Source: Pezicula radicicola
Taxonomy: Eukaryota > Ascomycota > Leotiomycetes > Helotiales > Dermateaceae
DNA: 64,000 bases
Assembly: GCA_003008705.1 (NCBI GenBank)
Contig: PDUO01000046.1
Location: forward strand, 186,001 to 250,000
Reading direction: 5' to 3'
Shown here one piece after another: positions 44,901-56,908 of this stretch. A model generated the notes under the pieces. The model saw only the letters and a list, made by a program, of their open reading frames with translations, ran no database searches and was not told the origin of the DNA. Made by a program: the position numbers and the translations under genes. Numbering within the stretch: position 1 is the stretch's first letter; every line of letters starts with the position of its first letter.

Positions 44901-45891
44901 ATTGTATGATGAAACTTTTGATGCTTTCTATGTCAGTAGAAGGGGATGATAATGAGCTTGAAGGAGCCCGATCCTGTGTGTAAAGCAGAAAGAAAGTTTA
45001 GTGGGGAGAATTGTCAGTGTTTATAGCAAGCAATGTGGGTGTGGCATGCCAAGTAGCCCATGAGGGGTGAATACTGTAATCGTCAGAGCTCCGCTCTTGG
45101 TTACTCTTGGCGCGTCTCGAGAGGATCCAGTACTGATGCTGATAGCTGATGGACTGATGAACAGCTGAAAAGAAGGACCGCACTGCCACTGGCCCCCCGT
45201 TTGAGGTTATTGACAGCAGTCTAGCGCGCTAAATGATGGAGGGGTCGCCCGTGAACGTGTGTTGTTTTAGGTGTGGAAGCAGGGGATCAAACAGGCTTAC
45301 GGAAAGCAGTGGGTGATGATTTCTGCACTTCCTGTCGCACACCACACAGCAGCAGAGGCCACCACCAGCCAAGTAAGTAGTAGTAGTAGAACGTAGCGAT
45401 AGACTCCAAGAGGTCACGTCTTGAGGCTGCATGAGGTAGTTAGGTAATTGATTATGATGAAATTTAGATAGCTATCTAGATATCTAGCTACCTACCTACT
45501 CTACGATGACACAGTATCTACTGCCAAAGCGACCTTTGCTCTCAGCGGGAATAATTATGACCAGTCTCCTCCTGGTGTGTAGGTACATACTGTACCTACG
45601 GAGTACTCGGGTGGTATCGCGGTCACAGTGCCGATAGCCTGACCTACTTTACCGTAGCCTGTAGCCTGTGTCAGCAAGCAACCCTCCCAAGCCCAGCCTC
45701 TCGAAATTCAGTAAGCGGGCCCTAGAGCAGAATTTTCGTGCATAACCTCCAGCACATTTCAGCGCTCCACCCGCTGAAACCACCACAAAACCCATCACCG
45801 TCCGTCAACCCATCACCCACTATATCACCCACCAGCACCAGTATCGCGTCCCTATCTACGCCTACTACCCACTGAACATACCTTCGCTGCC
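44901..45891. promoter_or_regulatory. Divergent upstream region, het-c / HMG-box
   Basis: About 1 kb between divergent genes. A short palindromic tract (gatagctatctagatatctagc) lies near 45467-45490, followed by repeated acctacct units. No coding frame is supported. Confidence 0.4.
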
Positions 45892-47394
45892 ATGTCTTCC
45901 TCCAAGAAGACTTCTAAGAAAGCTGCGCCGGCTGTCGAGGACAACAAAGTCGAAGGCGCCACTCTCCAAATCGACGTCGATTCCTTTGTGCGCACCAGAG
46001 ATTCGGTATGAGACCTTTTTCTATTGCCTCAAATTCCTTCGGCGCATACAAGCTATGCTATGATGAGAAGTTCTCCATCGCCAACACCTAACCACACTCC
46101 CACACATCCTCACCCACCCCCAACCCTCCTTTCTCCCTAGCATTTCCTATTCTGCCTGTCCTCATCTACGCGATCCATTCCGCGAGCCTCATTCATCGCC
46201 GTCTCGACTTTTGCCCTCGCTGCACGTACGCGCGCATTGTTTACAACGCGCCTCCATCGCGTCCTCCACTGCCGATGGTGCCGTCGCGCAAGCACCAAAG
46301 GCTCTTACTTGACCAAAACTACTTTTCCACGGAAACACTAATAAACTCCCAGGTCGTCACTGGCCTTGCCACGCTCCAAGACGCCATTCAAACCCTCTCC
46401 ACTGCCTACATCAAGCACACCAATGCAGTCCTCGGCGAACATGGCGCTGGTCTTGAGCAAGGCATAGACTCAGCGCTTTCGAAACTCGGAGAAAACCCTC
46501 TGCTGGGAGGAATTTTGAATCGCGGACCCTCCCCACCCAAGACGGAGGTACCAGAGGAGAAGAAGGAGCGCAAGAAGCGTCAACATGACCCCAATGCGCC
46601 AAAGAGACCTTTGACACCATTTTTCCTGTACATGCAGACTGCGCGCCCCATCATTACCACCGACCTTGGTCCTGATGCTGCAAAGGGTGCTGTTAGCGCT
46701 GAAGGAACCAGGAGATGGAAGGTGATGACTGAACATGACAGAACCGTGAGTCCGTTCTCCTCTTTTCATCATGTATGCGTCCTAACAGTATGCAGCTTTG
46801 GACCAACGCATACAAGGACAACCTTCGCCTATATAATGCTCGCATTCACTCTTACAAGGCGGGTAACGTCGACGCTAAAGACATGTCTGATGAAGTAGCC
46901 CTCGCCTACGCAAACACTCATAACATCCAAATCCCGCATACTGTTGATGCATCTGCCGAACTACTACAAGAAGCTCCAGTTATCGTCGAGGACCTGGATG
47001 CTGAGGGTGAGGAAGAGGTCCCTACTCCTCCTAAGACACCAAAACCCAAGGCCGGACGAAAGGGAAGAGCCTCTAAGAAGGCTGATCCCGAACCTGAAGA
47101 GGAAGATGAGCCAGAAGTTGCAAAGCCTACGTATGTATTCCCAATGGCCGACATTGATGTGACTGCACTAACAGAGACTACAGCGAGAGCATCATCCCTC
47201 CACCAAGCACAACCAAGACAGCCACACCAGCAGTAGCAACAACAGACAAAAAGCGGAAGAGAGCCTCTGCTGCCAAAGCCGCCTCCAAGGAAGTTGAAGC
47301 AGATGAGGAGGAGGAAGCTGCTCCAGAGCCAACGCCAGTACCGGAAAAGAAGACCGCAAAACCAAGAAAGAAGAAGGCCAAGGCCGACGCCTAA
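45892..47394 (+). CDS. HMG-box chromatin protein
   Basis: Four exons: 45892-46005, 46353-46745, 46796-47130 and 47184-47394, giving 350 aa. The basic start MSSSKKTSKKAAPA is followed after a 347-nt first intron by a helical region (VVTGLATLQDAIQTLSTAYI). The HMG box follows, with DPNAPKRPLTPFFLYMQ at about residue 120, EGTRRWKVM, and LWTNAYKDNLRLYNAR after intron 2. The C-terminal half is disordered with alternating acidic and Lys-rich blocks and AT-hook-like PKPKAGRKGRASKK, ending KPRKKKAKADA. It would bind or bend DNA in chromatin. The architecture resembles fungal Nhp-like HMG proteins with an N-terminal extension. The long first intron is GC-rich and leader-like. The intron 2 acceptor was chosen as tgcag over an upstream taacag. 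Confidence 0.9.
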
Positions 47395-48201
47395 GCTTGT
47401 TGTTTTTGTCCTCCCTGTCCTTTCTGCTTATGCTATGGAGAATTCTTGTTTAGATACCTAGCTTACAACATACCCTTCCTTCTTTGTTTTCTATAGTTAG
47501 TTCTGCACATTTTCAAGGAGCTTGCTTGTTGGTACCAGGATGCGGACCAGGATGGCGCATTGCGTTTTGCCCTTTCTTTGTTTCGTTTTGCTTGGTTTCT
47601 CTTTTGTATGATGATGACTCAATGGATGGTAGTGGGATGTGATGAACCTCGTGGATGGCTAAAAGAAGTTAGCGGTCTAGGTATAGAATTAAGGTGATAG
47701 TTTCATGACCGAACGCGTTTAGCTAGTTATTACAATTATGATATTATCTAAGGGTGCTCATAGTTGGGGCGGTTATGTGATCTTGTTTGGGTGTGTGGGA
47801 ACTCTCAATTGCACATTTTACTCCGATTATTTATGTGTCCTTGGTGGGCCTTGTACTGAGGGACTTCTATACAGTTGTCCACCCTTTATTGCTTAAGTAT
47901 ACTCTCCTTAACCAAAAGGCCTTAAATTTCAGTAGCTTTGATAATATTATGCATCCATTCGAAATTCCAATTCGTAGCAGCGTGTATAGCACAAGTTCTA
48001 CATCATGAAGTAGAGCTACAGAACAGAAATTCATTCAAAGGAAATTAAGCGAGCGAGTCTCATTGTGTGAATTAGGAGTAATTGCTGCGCACAAAAGTTC
48101 ACTTATATTTAAGCGAGCATCTGAAATTTGGGACTCTTCTTTTTTTTTCCGCTTGGAATCAATGTTTTTACTAATAGTTATCTATCTATTCATGTATTAT
48201 A

Positions 48202-48284
48202 CAGCTAGTGGCTGGTACCGATCTCTAAAGTGCACGTTAAATTTTATTGTAAGATTACTTATGCCCGAGCACAGCCACTAGCTG
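48202..48284. mobile_element. Tiny MITE with 13-nt terminal repeats and TA duplication
   Basis: The ends are CAGCTAGTGGCTG and CAGCCACTAGCTG, perfect inverted copies. TA lies directly outside each end (48200-48201 and 48285-48286). Flanking symmetry (attaTA ... TAtaat) extends the palindrome to 19 nt per arm. CAG ends plus a TA target duplication are typical of pogo/Fot1-type Tc1-mariner elements. At 83 nt it would be non-autonomous. Confidence 0.6.
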
Positions 48285-48986
48285 TATAATGGACAAAGGA
48301 AAAGACTTTCTGTCTTATTACGAAAATAAATTGTGCTATTTTCAGTGGTATAATAATTTTAAAAACTTAGTTGTGCTGTGTGGGTGCCTTGGAACAGAAT
48401 AGGATTACCTAACTAACGAATTTTGAATTCCTTTTTGTTAAGCGAGCAGTTGTTGTTCCTTGGTTAAACGAGGAGGTTACAAGTGATGGAACTAATATCT
48501 AAAGTAAACACAAGCGAAAAGCAAATCCTTGGTTTTACTACTACAAGAATTACCTCAACAGGGCTCATCTGTGCCTAAGGTGAAGCAATACCTATGTCTA
48601 TGTAATTCAACTCTAGGGTGATTTATCTACTATAAACTAGAGATGAGTAGGGCAGGCACACAATTTCTAGCTTGAATTATTTCATTGCAGTATACTAAGT
48701 ATACTGACGGAAATTCGAGGTTATTGATTACTCTCAAAGAGGGCCTAATTTAAGGTAATAGAGTTTTGCGAACAAGGACAGGTATCTCTTGGTTCTTTAT
48801 TTTAAAGCCACTTTCTCCCCTTAGAGCAATAATTGTCAGCCGCAAATCACGTGTAGAATGGTTCTATAGCATTAGTTATATAGCATGTTCGTAAGTGTCG
48901 TATTTTGCCCATTTTCATCCGTCATTCGTATAGGATTTGTAGGATTTTTCATGAAACCAAAGGCGTTCTGAAAGGACCAATACCTA

Positions 48987-49164
48987 TCCCCTCCCTCGTA
49001 TATTGGCCAACGCTTAGGCCACAGGGACGTGCGATAAGGTATCGATCAAATAGAGTAGTTCTAGCCAATAAACTTCCTATACTTGCCTCTGAGACGCGTT
49101 AAGCGATTGTAGACGAGCAAAGTGTCTAATCCTTGCCCACATGGCCAATATACGAGGGAGGGGA
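48987..49164. repeat. 22-nt perfect inverted repeat, 178-nt span
   Basis: Left arm tcccctccctcgtatattgg plus cc (48987-49008) and right arm 49143-49164 are exact reverse complements. Sequence outside the arms is only weakly similar. It could be the termini of a MITE, or a hairpin left by an inverted duplication. Confidence 0.7.
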
Positions 49165-49740
49165 CACAAATTGAGGCCTTTCGAATCCTCTTTCTATTGT
49201 ATATAGAGGCTACAAGCCCTCCCACAATGGGGAGGGCAATCACTTCCAATCCAGTGCCTTTTATACCATATTTTGACATCCCATATATTAGGCCCACTTA
49301 GTGGTTCGATAATAATTGTATCCTACCTAAGCAAACTTATCAATATTAATGGGTCGATGTTCTAGTTAATTTTCTCGTGTTCTGGTTACTCACTTAGGGC
49401 TATGTCGTCAACTACCATATCCGGACGAGTTCAATCTATGACCCTCAGTTGGTTCGGTTGGCAACACTAAAGGGTTCAAGTCAAGTTGAACCGTGACTTT
49501 AACATTATACATTTTAATAGATCTAGCCAGGCTACGTTGCAGATATTTGAAGTCCATCCTAGTACGAAGTATTGAAGTATTGAATCATAGAAACTAATCA
49601 TTAGCTTAAACACATTGCTCGCGTATTAATTTACTATATTCAAGACACACACTTCGTAGATTACCAACCATCACTTACTCTTCGAAAACTTTGTCCTCCG
49701 AGGACTAACAGTTGCAACAACTATTTCCCGAACATTCAAA

Positions 49741-50353
49741 ATGGCGCGCAATCAAACTCATCTTAGGAGATCCGGCCCAACTGGAGTTTCAAAGACGACT
49801 GGAAGAGACATTAAAACTTCAACGCAACTGTCGACCAGCACTCATTCAAGACCGGACCCAGTGATGAGTTTCAGGACCCCACCGCTAACAATCTTGCCAA
49901 TAACTCAGAGGCAGAGACACCTGCCAATTCGAAGAACAGTTTTGCTTTCATCCAAGATCCGCAATTGGGAATGAAGCTTCTGTAAATGCAAGACAGAGGT
50001 CTGTAAGCCCATTCTTTAACTCATTGCAACGACTACAACATAAGGGGCAAAGCCATACGGAGGAGCTAAACTTGGCGCTTCAGACTACCTCTTCACGAAA
50101 TCCATCGCCTGATCGTAGACCTATTTCAGACAACTTTAATCATCACCGACGATGCTGTCCGGCAGACTTACTTGACAAGGAATTATTCGATTACAAGACA
50201 AAACCCAATAATGAAAATGACTCAGAGTATGAAGAGGAGCAGGATGTGGCTCAATCTATAGAGCAGGGATCCATTGGTAATGAGATAATCGATAATCTCA
50301 GGGATGTTCTGGACAATGTAAGGAAAAGACTATGGCAGTGGAGTGGAATTTGA
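49741..50353 (+). pseudogene. Degenerate low-complexity ORFs, perhaps 5' part of the 2EXR relic
   Basis: Two short frames (49741-49974 and 50024-50353) lie upstream of a decayed 2EXR domain. The first opens in a strong context with a Thr/Ser/Arg-rich, disordered sequence. The second contains an acidic EYEEEQDVAQSIEQ stretch. Many 2EXR proteins carry long disordered leaders, so these may be parts of one broken gene. No domain is recognised. Confidence 0.3.
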
Positions 50354-50769
50354 CTCTGACTCTGGATCTGTCAGCCTAACCCTCCCATCTGACTATATAT
50401 ACAGCTCTTCCCATAGTCTTAAATCTACAGCTTTCAGCTCCTGAAATGGTTCATAGGATCTGACCACGATTCTAACTGTAGCGTCATTCAATCTCAGTAT
50501 CAACCCAACTCTAACCCATTAGCAACAGAAACAAAATGGCCAGATACAGCAGAAAACAGAACTCCCTCGCACACCATGTCAGAATTTCAACCCGATTTAC
50601 GAATACGTTCCACAGGCTTACCCGGACTTCCGAATTGGCCAGGAAACAGTTTTACCCCATTACAACCAGTATATAACTTCAATCCAGCACTGACCGCAAC
50701 AAATAAGACAGGACACCAACGATAGGATCAACTCCATAAGCAGAGCAAAGACAACTTTAAACCAGAACA

Positions 50770-51105
50770 ATGGGAATCATTAACGCAGTTTCACCGCTTC
50801 CCCAATCCTCCAGCAGAGATCCGTGAAATGATCTGGAATGTAGCTTACGACCCACAACCTACAGAAAATTCCACATTAACCCACGAATCGTACCCTGCCA
50901 AATCAAAACCTCACAAAAGATAGCTTTTCAACTAAATCCAATAAAGTGTCTAATACAACTACATTACCACCTAAAATCCACACACTTCTATGTCCAAATA
51001 ACCCCAAGCTTAAAGCTACATCTATTACTAAAAGCCTGTAACGAATCACCTCGAGTAGTAGAATGTATTTTACGACTAATCCTATCTTTTTACAGAATTA
51101 TGTGA
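50770..51105 (+). pseudogene. 2EXR-domain pseudogene
   Basis: The 2EXR signature FHRFPNPPAEIREMIWNVAY starts at about 50790. The second motif (YRKFHINPRIVPCQ, then KLHLLLKACNESPRVVE) is in another frame, so a frameshift lies near 50862-50870. The recovered second frame ends at TGA 51103-51105. No intron signals explain the change. It is a paralogue of the intact copy at 25788. Confidence 0.65.
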
Positions 51106-52290
51106 TAATAGAGGAGTTGTTGTTACGAAGGATTATGATTTTGAGATGAGGAGTATTAGGATCGAGTTTTGGTTTTTTTGAATGGAGTGATGTTGGGGTG
51201 GTAGATGTGGATGCTTTGGGTTATTGAGATGAGATTTATGTTTAGGGGATGGGGAAATAGAAGGTTAGTAGGGCAAGGATAGAGTGAGTATGTGGAAGTT
51301 TTGAATAGGTGGCTTTGTGAGTGGAGTGGACTGGAAAATGTTATCCGAGGGTTGGTGATGAATGGATTGAATATTAATAGGGTTGGGAGTTAGAGATTCA
51401 TAGTTTTCGGAGATTAATACGGCAAAGTTATCTTCTGCTAGAGGAGACTATTGAAGATTTTAAGATTACTATGGCTTATATTATGGTATAGAGTAGGAGG
51501 ATGATGATGAGTGTTTGAGTAATACACTTGTTATATAAAAGCTCCTCCTACTCTCTTTAAACTCAATATTTATTTATTTATTTACAATAAAACGGCTTTT
51601 CAAGGTAGAAAATTAGTGTAAATAAGTAATTTAATAACAGACTCTACTCGTCAGTGTGAATCTTGTTATGGAGTTATATACTACCCGACTAGGAGTTCTG
51701 AAATTTCGATGCAAATACATGAATAAGGTCATTCCCGCAGTCACCTATTTCGTCTCTACGAAGCTTTTTGAGCCAAGTTTCAGGTTTCAGTTAAACACGC
51801 GTTATTTGAGAATCTAACCAATTGAGCTCTAGGTAGCGTGCTACATAATTTAATTTTTATATCTCCTATGTGGAATATATTCACATTCTACATGGATGTG
51901 ATATAAGCTTCCTTTAAACATTAAGCTCCTACCACGTACAGCTACTTTACGCGTGCGCACAGGCAAATTAATTTGATTTATGTCCTTAAAATTTTATATT
52001 ACTTTACGTAGAATACAGAGGGCAATTTGTGTTCTATAGATATAGAAATATACATAGATATAGAGTACATATCCCATACAAATCGCGTGTACTTCTATGT
52101 ATACTACACGTGTCAGTAGCAAGTAAAGTCGGTTCGTGATACACACGTTCCACTACACCCCTAAGCTGGACCCAAACCACATAGGAGATAAAGGGTTTGA
52201 GATTCTGGAGTTTTTGCTTAAAGTCCAATTGTAGCCAAATAAGCGAGCCCCTTTTTCAAGTACCTTCGGTACCAGCCTGAAACCATTATA

Positions 52291-52380
52291 AAACCTATTA
52301 CCGTGAGGCAACCTATCACCGTCAGTCAACCTATTGCCGGTAGTCAACCTATTGCCGGTAGTCAACCCATCACCTAGTAC
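52291..52380. repeat. 18-bp tandem repeat, five units
   Basis: Five consecutive 18-nt units of the form caacctattgccggtagt. Units 3 and 4 are identical and units 1, 2 and 5 are degenerate. The 18-nt period leaves a frame open on the minus strand as a hexapeptide repeat (TGNRLT/DGDRLP), probably by chance. Confidence 0.85.
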
Positions 52381-54303
52381 GTGTACTATATTAATATTAA
52401 GGATAAATTTGGTATCTTATCACTTGATTAAATAAGCTTTATACGGGAGTCGCAGGTGTCTCGCAGCAACTATTATGGATGTCTGGAAGAAGTTGTGTTT
52501 TTACTAGTTTGAGATTTTAGATTGAATTTTAGCGTCTTAGTATATTACCATGAACCGAATCAATTGAAAATTACTAACCTTTTGCAATTAATTAGTGTTT
52601 AAAGACTCTAAATCTTATCTTTAGGCATAATAACATATAAAAAAAATGTCCTCAAAAGCGAGCATAACTAACCTCATCCAAAATAACCCAGTACAGAGAA
52701 TAGGGGAGGTGACATTTCAATGCTTTAAAATCGCTTAAAGATTATTTATTCACTATATAGTTAGGAGCAAGGTAAAGGGTGGATTAGCTATAGTTATTCT
52801 AACTTAATTACTCTCCACCAAAATCATTTAACTTGTTTGCACTTCCCACAGATTAGTAAACGGCCCTTCTAGAAACTCCCCTTCACATATTGAATCGAGC
52901 TCAAACATATAAAAATAGACTAGAGATTTTCGAACCTTAACATTATTAAAACATCCAAATCAAACAAAACGAAACGATTCCTTCAAACATCATATTATAC
53001 CTAAATACAGACGAAGATAAACACACTGCAGTATTCTAGCATTCAAGTACGGCCGAATAAATTTCAAGGCTGTGTACTGTAACGGCTGCCGATGTTTTTA
53101 AGTTTAGCCTTGATTTAGCAGAGAGTACAAAATCCAGGAGAAGAACCACGTTGCGTAATCTTGTGCAGAGTGAGCCGCTCGACGTATAAAAGCATGCAGT
53201 TTATTGATAGCGTACACACCGTTGATACTAATTAATATTTAAGTTGGTGCAGTAGCACTGCTAAGCTTTTGTGATAAAGCAGTAGTACGAAAAGGCGCAA
53301 GAGAAACTTGGTCCGAATATGTACAGAATATTTTACCTATGCTTGATGTAACGAATACCCACAACACCCAGTGAATATCGTTCTCATACATTACATCCTA
53401 GTGTGTATAACATAGAAGCTGGCAATCGAATTGTTCACACCGCTGGCTGCTAAGCTCCAGATCCTCACCATACTGCATAAGAGCTACAGTTAATAACGGC
53501 TACCCTAGTACCTAGATATACAGAGGTATGGATATCAGAGTAGTGATAGACTCACTGAGACTTGGATCTTGTAACGGTTGTTTTGAAGTGCGTGACAGAT
53601 GTTAATAATTCCGCCAATTTTGTATCATAGTGCTCACAGACTATGATGAGAACAAGGTCGAGGTTTGTGAGTTGTTTATTGCTAGCTCGAATTCTGGGGT
53701 GGCTTTGATTAAATCTTGGAGATAGGGCTGAGAAGGATTGGGCTTGAAAGTCTGCAGATGCTGATCATTAACTTTAATGAAGTTGGACAAGAACCCAGCA
53801 TGTAATTTACAAAACTTGTTGTTAGTTAATTGTCGACTTCTATCTATAAACAAGCGTTAAATTTTTAATTCATCGGCAGAATAGCAAGCAAGGCCTGTTC
53901 GATTGTAAATTTTGAACACTGAAATGTTGTATTATAAGTCATGTCACATGACAGTCCCCCCTTACTACAAATTGGCCTATCCTGTTCCTTACCGAGTACG
54001 AAAGGACAAAGCTCTTTGCTTACAATTTTTACTTGACATTACACCCAATAAACATTACGTAGTGAAATAAACTCTAAGGAGGCTTGATGCCTGCCAGCAC
54101 CGAAAAAGGCGAGGCTTGCGAAGACAGCATTTGTGATATGTTTTTATTATGAATCCCAGTCCCATCTTGTGATTGTAAGAGTCTTGATTCCAAACCCAAC
54201 TAGAAGTTTGCAAGAAAGCTGTATATGATAAGCAGTCACATGTTATTATCTGAATGCTCTTTTCCTAACTTTCTAATCCCGTAATGGGTAAGTTGAAGGA
54301 TTT

Positions 54304-54886
54304 TGCCAAGGCACCAAAGTGCTAATGTACAGAAGCGCGAAGCCAAAAAGCTGAGAGCATTTCCATGATCAGCAGACGCTAATACTAGCATCTTTAAGCT
54401 AAGGCAGCCTATGAGCTCTTAACGTGAGTAATCATTGGTTATAGAGGTATTTGGAGGAAAATAAGGCGCTTAGAGGATTTACGTAGTAGGGAAACTTTGA
54501 CGGAATGGATCGGATCGATTCTCTTCCTTCTTATTTCTAAGGCTTGTTTCTCGCCCGTCAAAGTATCATACCTAGGAGGAGCGAGTATTTTGGCGCACTC
54601 TCTCAGGGATGGTTCCTCTTCAAAGAGAACGCCTGGATATGTGCTGGAATACCCTAGGGGCGCTTTTAGTCATTTAGATAGGGAAGAGCCCTGGGCTTTG
54701 ACTGGTTGCTATTCTATTTTGTGACTAGAAGTGGCCCCCTGTTTGCATCTCCCCTAGCAAAATAAACAATAAACAAACGCCGAATGGATAGGTACAGGAA
54801 CTAGGGGGTTTGGCCAAGGCACCACAATGCTATCTCGATTCGAACACGTCCAATAGAGTACAGAGGAGTGCGAAGCCAAAGAAGCC
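54304..54886. repeat. Diverged direct duplication
   Basis: The blocks gccaaggcaccaaagtgcta ... gtacagaagcgcgaagccaa (54304-54346) and gccaaggcaccacaatgcta ... gtacagaggagtgcgaagcc (54813-54880) share order and most bases. The second copy has roughly 30 nt extra in the middle. They are probably two copies of an old repeat. Confidence 0.5.
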
Positions 54887-56527
54887 TCTTCTAGCGCTAT
54901 GGCATAGAACTATTTTGTTTACGTCGTACGATATTTCGAGGATGCCAGCTACTTTGGCTGCGCATATCGCATATTCTTCTATTAAGTCTAAACTCTCACA
55001 GGATAGCGAGACCTTGTCGGAATAAAAAACGTAAGCTGCATCTGCAAGTTTGATGCGCAGGTTATGACGAAAGCGTTATTCTTGCTAATCAACATGTTTA
55101 AGGAGTACATCGGGTGCAGCTGGAAAGACCATTTCTAGCACTTTGCAAGATGGGACCTTGCTTTGTATATTGGGGAAGTGCGGTGTTATGTCCTAACTGG
55201 CTCACTGCAGATGATTCAAGATTGCTTCATCGGCGACTTTGCTCTTGTGCCTTCATGCTATATGCAGACAGACGGTACCGTAGCCTCATTTTTTGTATCC
55301 TTCCTATGGATCGGGCATGGAATCTGCGGATGATCGACAGATTTTCGTTTTACAGAGTATAGTCTACCAAACCATGATAATATCAGGAAAGAACGTTGGG
55401 CTCGCATGCAACTTAGAGATCCTTGACAACAATACTACAGTACGAAGACGAAGAAATAATAAATCCTATACGTCGAAGGGCTATGAAAACAACTAGAGAA
55501 TCAGATAGCTTGGATTCTTACAAATCAATTATTAGACTAAAAATTGCGATGACGAACAATTCTCCAATTCCGACGCCAAGGCACTTACTTGCACAACCAT
55601 GACTACGAAGAGCCGTTGCCACAGTGGACACTTGCAAAGGAAATTGAGAGTTGTTTGAATTGTTTGAGGCACTTCTTCATGCCAGCGGTGAAGCATGAAT
55701 GCTGTCGGTACTGTAACTCTCAACCCATGAATGTTATTTTCCCGCAGCATTGCCTGGCACTGCCTTCGGGCCTTAGGAGATACCGTAATGATCTGCGTCC
55801 TTCCTCAAGCTGCGATCCCCGAAAGCTTAAATGTCTAGCGCTGCGGCACACCTGGGGCACCGCATAGCTCTCGGTTTATGTACGAAGTAGGTAGGAAAAG
55901 CAGTACAGCACCAAGGCGAAAAGGTTATTGTTTCTCCAATAAGGCTTTCGGGCCTTTCCTGCAATCTGGGGGAGTTGCAAGGCTCGAGGGTGCGGGATAA
56001 ACGGCGTAAAAGAGTTTGTTCTGAGACGTTGACATGAGCGACGGTATCGGTCTATGCCACGCAACGTTCTGTCGGCGGAAGCGGATAGGAGATAGCTGCC
56101 CAAAGGCCTAGAACATGGCCAAGAAGGGTTTATAAGCAGTTTGGAGGAGCATTTGAGTTTCGTTCTCTCGTTGACACTATATACGGAGTACAGGACTACG
56201 AAAACCGTAATACTAAGCGCACGAGTGTGAACTTGTCAAGGACGTTGGAGATATTAGGGTCCGCCTCACTTACTAGGCTCCCCCCCTGTTTCGAGTGGTG
56301 CAAGGCAAAGCCGCCAGAGCTCGATTCGAAACCTTTTTACATAAATGTCAGGGAGGACCTTGTAAGCTGAACCCTCTTCAAACCCTCGCAGTCGGCGGGC
56401 TAAGAATTTCAGGGTTCAGATTCGTCATTGGCGACCACGTTGCAGAAGGAAAAAAAAGTATGTTCCTTTCGTTCAATAGGTACTGTAGTGTCCAGAAAAG
56501 CCGTGATGATAATAAGTGCATGGCATT

Positions 56528-56590
56528 GTGATTTATGATTTGTGATTTGATTTGTGATTTGTGATTTGTGATATTGTGAACTGTGAACTG
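56528..56590. repeat. gtgattt heptamer tandem run
   Basis: Repeated gtgattt/tgatttgt units and then gtgaact units form a simple-sequence tract about 320 nt before the Zn2Cys6 gene. Confidence 0.7.
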
Positions 56591-56908
56591 TAAAACTACC
56601 GGTAGCAAATCCTGGCTCTCATGGAATGAATGAATGATGATCATTGCAGCGGCTAGTCCGTACGGTACAGTACAGTAACAGTACAGTGTGCTTTACAACG
56701 GAGATTTCGTCGCTTAAAAATCCCCGGGGCTGCTGCTGCAGTCCTTGCTGCTGGGGGCTTGCACGTGCTAAAGTGCCGAAAATCTTATCTAAAGGGCCGT
56801 CAAAGCCCAACCAACTTAAACTCAAAAGAGACGACAATCATCATGATCCTTCAAGAGCACATCTTGCTGCTGTAATTCAAGAAAGAGGCTCTTCAGCTTC
56901 ACAAATCT

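Larger units (their letters stand above)
47395..49740. other. AT-rich gap with inverted-repeat elements
   Basis: No supported gene. It contains AAGCGAGC octamers at 48047, 48111 and 48440, an 83-nt MITE-like element at 48202-48284, and a perfect 22-nt inverted-repeat pair at 48987-49164. It has the appearance of decayed transposon DNA. Confidence 0.45.
51106..56908. other. Gene-poor, repeat-scarred region
   Basis: About 5.8 kb without a supportable gene. Many short frames exist, but none shows a domain or consistent splicing. It contains an 18-bp tandem repeat (52291-52380), a diverged duplicate block (54304-54350 and 54812-54886), an AAGCGAGC octamer at 52241, and a gtgattt tandem run near 56528. 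It probably consists of decayed mobile DNA. Confidence 0.5.
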
